From contig CALUUZ010000001.1 of the NCBI GenBank assembly GCA_944324075.1, positions 186,001-250,000 on the forward strand: a DNA stretch of 64,000 bases, given 5' to 3'. Made by a program: the position numbers and the translations under genes. Source of the stretch: Candidatus Mailhella excrementigallinarum. GTDB taxonomy: Bacteria > Desulfobacterota > Desulfovibrionia > Desulfovibrionales > Desulfovibrionaceae. The notes beneath the pieces were generated by a model, which ran no database searches, was not told the origin of the DNA, and worked only from the letters and a program-made list of their open reading frames with translations. This document shows, in pieces, positions 53,881-59,794 of this stretch; within the stretch, counting starts at the first letter, position 1; every line of letters begins with the position of its first letter.

Positions 53881-54060
53881 GAGCGTTTTGCTCTCGAAAA
53901 TATCTGCGAGCCAGAACATGGGGTCTGGCTCGCAGGTTTCACGCCTGAAGCCGGAGCAGCCGCAAGTGAATTGCGGCGACACCGGGGAAGAGGGGACGTC
54001 GCGGCTTCAGTCTCGCCCCGCTCGACTGAAGTGGAGCATTTCAATGGCGAAATGCTCCAG
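53881..54060 (+). repeat. Family B hairpin repeat, copy B6 (complete)
   Basis: Best-preserved copy. Stems: CTGCGAGCCAGA/TCTGGCTCGCAG, CCGCAAGTGAATTGCGG, GGCTTCAGTC/GACTGAAG and GGAGCATTTC/GAAATGCTCC. It lies between the DsbA-like gene and ribF. Confidence 0.9.
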
Positions 54061-54101
54061 CATATCTGTCGGCCAGACCAGGTTCTGTTCCCCCGAAAAC
54101 G

Positions 54102-54887
54102 CTATCTCTTCCCGGCCCTGGCGAATTCCACGGCGTCAATGAAGGTTTCCAGCGGAACCGCGCCCCGGACAACCAGATTATTAACCAGAAAATAGGGGGT
54201 GCCTGCAAAGCCAAGTTCCTTGGCTTCCTTGATATCCGTGGCAACAATGAGATCAATGGCCTGAGAATTCTTTCTGAGGTCGGCCTCCAGCTTTTTCACA
54301 TCCAGCCCCGCCTTGCCCGCCGTTTCTCTCAGCGTGGGCAGGGGGGAGTCCATGAGCTTTCTCTGCGCGTCAAAAAGCAGCGCGTAAAAATCCCACGCCT
54401 TCTTCATATCCTGCCGCGCGGCGGCCACAAACCAGCGTCCGGCCAGAATACCCGTCTCTGAATTGGGGGACTGTTTAAAGACAAAGCGCACATCGTCGGG
54501 ATAACGCTTGAGCAGACTTTCCACTGCGAATGCGGCCTGCTGACAGTAGGCGCAGGTAAAGTCGGAAAAGGCGATCAGCGTCACGGGCGCATCGGCGGGA
54601 CCGCGCGAGGGACGCTCTTCCAGGCTGGCCTTCTTGGGCTGCCTGGCATCCTCTGTCCACTGATTGTGAAGGGCTTCCGCGCGGCGGCGATCCGCTCCGA
54701 GCTGCACGATATCCAGAGCCGTTTCACTGTGTTCACGCAACACATCAAGCACGATATCGGGATGTTCCTTGAGAATGCGCCTGAGCTGGAGCGCCATATC
54801 CGCATCCGGGGAAGCGTCTGACGCGGACGCGGAACCTGCCGCAAGGAACGCCGCGCAGCAGGCGAGCAGGAAAGAAAAAGCTTTCAT
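54102..54887 (-). CDS. Periplasmic DsbA/Com1-family thiol-disulfide oxidoreductase
   Basis: 261 aa with a signal peptide (MKAFSFLLACCAAFLAAGSA, cut near SASA-SD). After a helical N-terminal region (about 25-100) comes a thioredoxin-fold domain: VTLIAFSDFTCAYCQQAAFA, with the CAYC redox pair, FVFKQSPNSETGILAGRWFV and GFAGTPYFLVNNLVVRGAVP with the cis-Pro (TP). This arrangement matches DsbA-like proteins with an N-terminal dimerisation part (ScsC/Com1 type). Start codon 54887 and its AAAGGAA site come from family A sequence (copy A6). Confidence 0.92.
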   Translation of the reverse strand: MKAFSFLLACCAAFLAAGSASASDASPDADMALQLRRILKEHPDIVLDVLREHSETALDIVQLGADRRRAEALHNQWTEDARQPKKASLEERPSRGPADAPVTLIAFSDFTCAYCQQAAFAVESLLKRYPDDVRFVFKQSPNSETGILAGRWFVAAARQDMKKAWDFYALLFDAQRKLMDSPLPTLRETAGKAGLDVKKLEADLRKNSQAIDLIVATDIKEAKELGFAGTPYFLVNNLVVRGAVPLETFIDAVEFARAGKR

Positions 54888-54942
54888 CAAAAGTTCCTTT
54901 TTGTTCTGGTTCCCCTCTTCAGGAGGGGTTGTGTTAAAACTT
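54885..54942 (-). repeat. Family A right end, copy A6 (leader of the DsbA-like gene)
   Basis: Minus strand: ACCCCTCCTGAAGAGGGG hairpin, then ACCAGAACAAAAAGGAACTT and TTGATGAA. Only the hairpin/ribosome-site end is present. Confidence 0.65.
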
Positions 54943-54954
54943 CCGGCTGATACA

Positions 54955-55247
54955 GCAATCAGAGGTCGTTCATCTGTCCCGGTTTCAGCGGCAGCATTCG
55001 CTGCCGTGAAGGCAACCGCACTTCCGGCGCGGTGAAAGGCCCGCTCCGGCAACGGCTGACGACGCTTCGTCTCACGCGGCTTCGCCGCTCTCGACTGCGC
55101 TTCGCGAGACATTCGGCCGCTCCTCGCCCTCCCATGCCGCATGGCAATGCGGGGGGCGTCGCTCAAGGCTCGCCGACATTCGCGCCTCCGGCGGTTAAAG
55201 GAGCATGGTTCTCCCTGTCAACCGTAAACCTGAAAAGCGCCTCAGGA
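54955..55247 (+). repeat. Family C repeat, copy C3
   Basis: Contains CGCGAGACATTCGGCCGC, CCATGCCGCATGGCAATGCG and GCGCCTCCGGCGGTTAAAGG, then the alternative end GGTTCTCCCTGTCAACCGTA shared with copy C5. Fills the gene-free stretch before nrdG. Confidence 0.7.
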
Positions 55248-55251
55248 AAAA

Positions 55252-55334
55252 AGAATTCCATCGGCCCTGCCGTCTTGTCAAGGACGCTTTTCCCCTGAAG
55301 GGGGAGGTCTCAAACCACAAAGGAATTTCTGATG
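55252..55334 (+). repeat. Family A right part, copy A7 (overlaps the nrdG end)
   Basis: CGGCCCTGCCGTCTTGTCAA, the CCCCTGAAGGGGGAGG hairpin and CTCAAACCACAAAGGAATTT ending in CTGATGA. It is antisense to nrdG and encodes the last 18 codons and stop of that gene on the other strand. Confidence 0.8.
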
Positions 55335-55868
55335 AACGGGGGATGCCTCCTGTTCGCCCATGTCATGCAGCTCGTGCAGCACAGCTCTCCCCTGGGCGAG
55401 ACTTGCAGGAACATCAATGATTCTCTGGTTGCGGGAACCGCGAAAACGCAGCACAAGCGACCTTTCGGCCGCCAGAAACGGACCGTCCACCAGAATATCC
55501 AGTTCCTGCAAAAGCGCGCGCTTTTCGGCGTCGGCCAGAATCTGTTCATAGGTATATCCGCTGAACGCGGTCAGATTATAACCGCGCTTTCGCAGCTCCC
55601 TGGCCAGAACAGCCAATGCCGCACACTGGCAAAACGGCTCTCCCCCACTGAACGTAACCCCACGCGTAATGGGATTTTTCTCCACATCGGCCAGAACCCA
55701 GGCCAGACTGACTTCACGTCCGCCGGAGAAATCGTGCGTTTCCGGATTATGGCACCCCGGACAGCGATGCGGACAGCCCTGCAGGAAAAGGACATACCGC
55801 AGGCCAGGCCCGTCCACAATGGATTCCCCCACCGTGCCCGCAATGCGCAGCATCAAGTCTTCGGTCAT
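55278..55868 (-). CDS. nrdG: Anaerobic ribonucleotide reductase activating protein (radical SAM)
   Basis: Forms the glycyl radical on NrdD. Seen: the Fe-S motif FLQGCPHRCPGCHNPETH (C-x3-C-x2-C), FSGGEPFCQCAALAVLA (SAM-binding GGE), AFSGYTYEQILAD and DILVDGPFLAAERSLVLRF followed by RGSRNQRIIDV. The start MTEDLMLRIAGT at 55868 has GGAGG 8 bp upstream. 196 aa, about 25-35 residues longer than usual: the last 18 (HQKFLCGLRPPPSGEKRP) are read from repeat A7 in antisense. nrdD is not in the window. The extra tail may be harmless. Confidence 0.92.
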   Translation of the reverse strand: MTEDLMLRIAGTVGESIVDGPGLRYVLFLQGCPHRCPGCHNPETHDFSGGREVSLAWVLADVEKNPITRGVTFSGGEPFCQCAALAVLARELRKRGYNLTAFSGYTYEQILADAEKRALLQELDILVDGPFLAAERSLVLRFRGSRNQRIIDVPASLAQGRAVLHELHDMGEQEASPVHQKFLCGLRPPPSGEKRP

Positions 55869-56089
55869 GACGACAGCCTCCGCCTTGTCTGAATCAGGTA
55901 AGAAAATGTTTGCGATGACGTCTTCTTGTATGCCGGGAACGCCTCCCTGGAAAGATGGTTGACACGCCTCTCCTTGACAGACACGTCCAGCGCGTCCGGG
56001 TTTAAAGACTGTACAGGAGGCCATGAGAACATTTCGCCCATGAAGGGCGACGGAGCCGGGCAGGGCGAAATTCATCTCCGCTCTCCTTA
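55869..56089. other. Gap upstream of nrdG
   Basis: About 220 bp between nrdG and copy B7 with no recognisable gene or repeat end. It probably contains the nrdG promoter, but none stands out. Confidence 0.4.
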
Positions 56090-56196
56090 TCCGCAAGCGC
56101 TTTGCGCTGACGGCCAGGAACTCCGGCGGAGGCGTGAGACCTGCGAGCCGGAACACAGGAACCTGCCGGCAGATAGTTTCAAATGCAAAACGCTCT
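56090..56196 (-). repeat. Family B fragment, copy B7 (reverse)
   Basis: Minus strand: AGAGCGTTTTGCATTTGAAA, CTATCTGCCGGCAGGTTCC, then GGCTCGCAGGTCTCACGCCT. It ends immediately before the ATG of the DUF1640 fragment, which therefore has no ribosome site. Confidence 0.65.
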
Positions 56197-56388
56197 ATGA
56201 CCACCACGACATTTGACACTCCCGGATATTTCGAGAAGCTGAAAGCGGCGGGTGTTCCTGAAGCGCAGGCCAGGGTACGGACGGACGCCTTGCGCGACAT
56301 GACAGATTCCCGGCTGATACCGAAGGAATATTCCGATATCCGTCTGGCGGAAATGTTTCAATCCACAGTCGCCCCATCCGCCGACTGA
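56197..56388 (+). pseudogene. Truncated DUF1640/CCDC90-like coiled-coil gene
   Basis: Reads MTTTTFDTPGYFEKLKAAGV, then PEAQARVRTDALRDM, which is the opening of DUF1640-type proteins (FDTxxxxxKLxxAGxxExQA). Those continue for 40-120 more residues as a coiled coil. Here the frame enters repeat A8 (FQSTVAPSAD) and stops after 63 codons. Upstream, repeat B7 ends right at the ATG, leaving no ribosome site. Both sides are thus cut by repeats, and the gene is most likely dead. Confidence 0.65.
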
Positions 56389-56537
56389 CTGAAGCAGCCG
56401 ACGGAGAGGGGGCGTGCGGATTGCCCTTCCCTGAAGGGAGGGGGTACGGAAAAGAATTTCAGCGGCTTCGCCGTCGTGTCAACTCCTCTTTTCCCCCTGA
56501 AGGGGGAGGTCTCAAACCACAAAGGCATTTTCGATGA
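56354..56537 (+). repeat. Family A repeat, copy A8 (complete, 184 bp)
   Basis: Full element from TGTTTCAATCCACAGTCGCC to CACAAAGGCATTTTCGATGA. It pairs base for base, without gaps, with copy A9 (63616-63799); I count about 14 differences. The ATG at its right end opens no gene; family C sequence follows. Confidence 0.95.
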
Positions 56538-56540
56538 GGC

Positions 56541-56968
56541 TCAGTTGCAGAATTATGCTGAATAGCCTTGACCGCCGGAGGCGCGAGCGTAACCAGCCAT
56601 GGAGTGACGCCCCGCCGCATGGTCATGCGGCATGGAGGGGGGCACGGAGTGCGAGCGCGGCGTTTTCCACGCAAAACGCAAACGGGAACGAGTACCGGCA
56701 AGGCAGATCGGACGGGATCAGCAGGTCGCGGTCAAAGGTCTCGCGGAGCGGAGTCTTTGGGCGGTGAAACCGCGCGAAGGCTCAAGCAAGCCGACCGCGG
56801 ATACATGGCGCCTTATCTCTGCTGTCGCCATTCGCAAGGCTCATTCGTCATCCGACGACTGCCGCTCGCCAGTGTGAACCCCGGGATGTCCTTGCGGCAA
56901 CGCATGCTGCCGCCTCGCGGCCGGAGCGGAACCGGACGCCCCGCGCAACGCCATCAACACTATTCCGC
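56541..56968 (-). repeat. Family C repeat, copy C4 (reverse, longest)
   Basis: Minus strand contains GGACATCCCGGGGTTCACAC, CGCCATGTATCCGCGGTCGG, TCCGCTCCGCGAGACC, GCGTTTTGCGTGGAAAACGC, CATGCCGCATGACCATGCGG and GCGCCTCCGGCGGTCAAGGC. Fills the 670-bp gene-free stretch between A8 and the flagellin terminator. An open frame through it (56568-57959) is a shadow. Confidence 0.8.
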
Positions 56969-56976
56969 AAAGAACG

Positions 56977-57011
56977 AAGGTTCGTTTTCCCGGAGAAGGA
57001 AAACGAACCTT
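56977..57011 (-). terminator. Flagellin terminator
   Basis: AAGGTTCGTTTTCC and GGAAAACGAACCTT are perfect 14-bp complements with a 7-nt loop, about 46 bp beyond the flagellin stop. Confidence 0.85.
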
Positions 57012-57056
57012 TCACGTTTGAAACTGTGCGGGGCATGCCCGCGCCGCTCAGCGAAC

Positions 57057-57944
57057 CTAGCCGATGAGACTGAGCGCCATCTGGGGCAGGGAGTTGGCCT
57101 GGCCCAGCATGGATACGGCGGACTGCGTCAGAATCTGATTGCGCACGAAATTGGTCATTTCCGTGGCGACGTCAACGTCGGAAATCTGGGATTCCGCGGA
57201 CTGCAGATTTTCAGACTGCACTTCCAGGTTGGTGATGGTGTTTTCCAGACGGTTCTGAAGCGCGCCGAGGTGAGCGCGGATGTTGTCCTTGGACACAATG
57301 GCGTTGTTGATGGCGTCCAGAGCCTTCTGCGCGTTGGCCTGAGTGGAGATGTCGTGACCGGCGCCGCCGCCGTTGGCATTGCCTACGCCCAGAGCGGAGG
57401 CAGTGGAGTCGCCGATCTGAATGTAGTAATAGTCTTCCGCCGAATCATTGGCCGTACCGAAATGAATCTTCAGCTTGCCTGTGGATACGAGACCGGTGCC
57501 ATCGTGCGTATCACTGGACAGATTGCCGTCCAGCAGCTTGATGCCGTTGAAGTCCGTGGCGTTGGCGATACGGGTGATTTCCGAAGCCATCTGCTGGTAT
57601 TCCGAGTCGATGATCAGACGCTGGGTGGAGTCATAGGTGCCGGTGGCAGCCTGTTCCGCCAGTTCCTTCATACGGACCAGCTTTTCGTCGATAACGCCCA
57701 GGGCGCCGTCAGCGGTCTGAATCAGCGAGATGCCGTCATTGGCGTTGCGCACACCCTGATTCAGGGCAGCGATATCCGCGCGCATGAGTTCGCGGATGGC
57801 GAGACCGGCGGCGTCGTCAGCGGCGGTTTCAACACGCAGGCCGGAAGACAGCTTGCGGGTGGAGTCGGACAGAGCCTTGTAATGGGTGTTCAGATACCGG
57901 CTGCTGTTGGCGGCCATCAGGTTGTGATTGACTACGAGAGACAT
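57057..57944 (-). CDS. fliC: Flagellin
   Basis: Filament subunit secreted by the flagellar export apparatus. The N-terminal D0/D1 region is canonical: MSLVVNHNLMAANSSRYLN, LSSGLRVETAADDAAGLAIR, NDGISLIQTADGALGVIDEK. So is the C-terminal region: AHLGALQNRLENTITNLEVQ, SEIS-type SQISDVDVATEMTNFVRNQI and SMLGQANSLPQMALSLIG. The central D2/D3 part is short (295 aa in total), as in many Desulfovibrio-type flagellins. Start 57944 has GGAGG 6 bp upstream. A terminator follows. No other flagellar gene is nearby and no sigma-28 site is evident. Confidence 0.97.
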   Translation of the reverse strand: MSLVVNHNLMAANSSRYLNTHYKALSDSTRKLSSGLRVETAADDAAGLAIRELMRADIAALNQGVRNANDGISLIQTADGALGVIDEKLVRMKELAEQAATGTYDSTQRLIIDSEYQQMASEITRIANATDFNGIKLLDGNLSSDTHDGTGLVSTGKLKIHFGTANDSAEDYYYIQIGDSTASALGVGNANGGGAGHDISTQANAQKALDAINNAIVSKDNIRAHLGALQNRLENTITNLEVQSENLQSAESQISDVDVATEMTNFVRNQILTQSAVSMLGQANSLPQMALSLIG

Positions 57945-58264
57945 GCTTATCCTCCATGAATTGATGTCTTGTCCCGTGGCGAAGCGCAAACGCGCGGACC
58001 GCTTCCCTGCGGTCTTTTCCGCCGTTGTTACCCCCCTTAACGTCCGGATGCGGAAAAGCTATAGGCCCATCCGGAAATATTTTTGCAAAAGTTTCGGTTG
58101 AGGAACCGCCGAGTCATTCTGTGAACAAATCAGTTCCATGCCCCAAAAGGCAAGGCTCTGTCATGGAACAGTGTTGAACATATCCCTGACCGCCGGAGGC
58201 GCGGGCGCCTCCGGCGGTCAGGGGAGCATATTTCTCCCTGTCGACCGTAAACTTGAACAGAGCC
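57945..58264. other. Flagellin upstream region
   Basis: 320 bp. The flagellin leader and promoter must lie in 57945-58130, but no sigma-28 (TAAA-N15-GCCGATAA) or sigma-54 (GG-N10-GC) match is convincing. 58148-58262 is repeat C5. No gene. Confidence 0.5.
58148..58262 (+). repeat. Family C end with perfect 19-bp hairpin, copy C5
   Basis: CCCTGACCGCCGGAGGCGC (58184-58202) and its exact complement GCGCCTCCGGCGGTCAGGG (58205-58223) enclose 2 bases: two C-family ends head to head. It continues as GAGCATATTTCTCCCTGTCG, like copy C3. It may also end transcription of the gene at 58265-59521. Confidence 0.8.
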
Positions 58265-59521
58265 TTAAATAAACAGCAAGTCTTCCAGCGCGTCCTGCAA
58301 CTCTCCGCACAGGCCGCCGCCGGACATGGGCGATCCGAACAGCATGTTTTTCTGATCTGCCAGAAGAGCCTTGGGCAGCATGCCCGGCAGAGAATCAGCC
58401 AGAGTATCCGCCAGACGGCGGGCCAGCAGCCAGCTTCTTGCGCCCTGAACAAAAATGCCGAACCTTGCGGCAAAGGAAGGCACCAGTCTCTGCCACACGG
58501 CCAGTCTGCCGTTAACCGGTTCCAGAGCCAGCGCGGCACGCAGTGCGGCGCGCAGACTGTTCATCTGCGCGCCCGGCACGCCGCTGCGCCAGCCCATCAG
58601 CCAGCTTGAACGATCAAACAGCAGTCCGAGTTCCCGCGCCAGGCCGAACAGTTCCCGCAGGGCATTCCATGCCTCCAGCAAGGCCGCATCTTCCCAGCAG
58701 ACAGGCCATACGACATCGTCGTCCAGCGTATCCGGCTCCCAGCGCGGCACATGGATCAGGCGTTCCGCCGCTCCCTCATCCACTACCCCCCACAATCCGA
58801 GCATATGGGCAAAACAGCGCCCTGCATCGGGGGATTCCGGCGTCTCCAGATGGCTGTAGCTGAGCAGCCATTCTCCCCTGCCGTATCTCCCCGCCGTCAT
58901 GCACGGCCTGCCGTCCAGCAGAGAGGGCCGGAATGTCACGCCGTACACGGCATTCCAGTCCGTCAGAACTTCTTCCGGGAGCAGGGAAAGAGGCAGATCC
59001 GCCACATGCAGATCCGGTCCCGGCGCACGGTACCGGGCCAGAACACGGACATTGTCGCATTCCGGGCTTCCCGCTTCCGGCTCTTCAAACCTGCCGGGCC
59101 ACCACACGGGCAATAGTGCCAGGCTTCCGGGCAGGGATGCAGGCGACGGCAGGAGGGCATCCGTTTCAAGCGAACAGGCAATATGACCGGAAACCAGATG
59201 CTGGAGCCGGTCACTCATGCCTGCCCGCTTCCACGGGCTCAGGCCGATGCCGCTGGAAAGCGCCAGACCGGCCCCGCCGCAAATGCCGAGGTATGCCCCC
59301 CCCCCGCGCACAAATGCGCGCACGGCCTCCATGCCGGCCGATCCCAGGGCGGCGGCCTTGGCCCGTGCTCCGCCGCCGGGAACGAGCAGCGCCTTGCCAG
59401 ACACCCCTTCCTGAGCTATTTCTGACGCCTTGAGTACACGATGGGGGACTCCCGCCGCACGCAGCGCATGCAGCGCGACATATCCCCACAGATGGGATGC
59501 GTCCCATAACATGTTCAGCAC
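58265..59521 (-). CDS. BPL_N-type glutamine-amidotransferase-like protein
   Basis: 418 aa. The N-terminal part resembles the BPL_N domain (class I amidotransferase-like fold found before biotin-protein-ligase domains): WGYVALHALRAAGVPHRVLK, ALLVPGGGARAKAAALG, AFVRGGGAYLGICGGAGLAL, where the nucleophile Cys sits in GICGGAG. The C-terminal 200 residues are not recognised. A GTG start at 59521 fits AGGAG 6 bp upstream; ATG 59512 is possible. Codons 71-74 contain ten G in a row (59296-59305), a slippage-prone site. Divergent from valS; the role is unknown. Confidence 0.7.
   Translation of the reverse strand: MLNMLWDASHLWGYVALHALRAAGVPHRVLKASEIAQEGVSGKALLVPGGGARAKAAALGSAGMEAVRAFVRGGGAYLGICGGAGLALSSGIGLSPWKRAGMSDRLQHLVSGHIACSLETDALLPSPASLPGSLALLPVWWPGRFEEPEAGSPECDNVRVLARYRAPGPDLHVADLPLSLLPEEVLTDWNAVYGVTFRPSLLDGRPCMTAGRYGRGEWLLSYSHLETPESPDAGRCFAHMLGLWGVVDEGAAERLIHVPRWEPDTLDDDVVWPVCWEDAALLEAWNALRELFGLARELGLLFDRSSWLMGWRSGVPGAQMNSLRAALRAALALEPVNGRLAVWQRLVPSFAARFGIFVQGARSWLLARRLADTLADSLPGMLPKALLADQKNMLFGSPMSGGGLCGELQDALEDLLFI
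59296..59305. repeat. C10/G10 homopolymer inside the BPL_N gene
   Basis: Ten C on the plus strand encode Gly-Gly-Gly in RGGGAYLG, just ahead of the putative catalytic ICGG motif. Tracts of this length often vary between cells, or are misread by sequencing. Confidence 0.85.
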
Positions 59522-59672
59522 GGCGTCCTCCTCGTCCTCAAAACTGACCCATTCGCCCGGCTTTGGCAACTCGCCGGGTTTTAACCGAAGATCGGGGTGG
59601 CTCCGCCTCCCCGTACCCCACCGGCAGGGGCATTGCGCCCCTGCCCCCCTGTCTGTCGCGGGCCGCGTCGCC

Positions 59673-59699
59673 TTGCTCGGCAAAGGGCTCTCTTATAAT
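59673..59699 (+). promoter_or_regulatory. Possible valS promoter
   Basis: TATAAT at 59694-59699 with TTGCTC 15 bp upstream (short spacing), about 95 bp before valS. The leader then carries GGGGTTCTGGGGCAGCGCCCC and AAGGAG. Confidence 0.4.
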
Positions 59700-59794
59700 A
59701 AGGAATAGTCCGGAGCAAAACGATGCAGCCCTGACACGGGGCATGGGGGATACCCCCCAGCGGGGTTCTGGGGCAGCGCCCCAAAGGAGCATAC

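Noticed and set aside
55332-55892. Frame starting at the ATG of repeat A7, with a good ribosome site
   Set aside because: Tempting because other family A copies do start genes there, but this one is antisense to the whole of nrdG and shows no domain.
56568-57959. Plus-strand open frame of 463 codons
   Set aside because: Runs through repeat C4 and antisense to flagellin. The match to flagellin on the other strand is certain.
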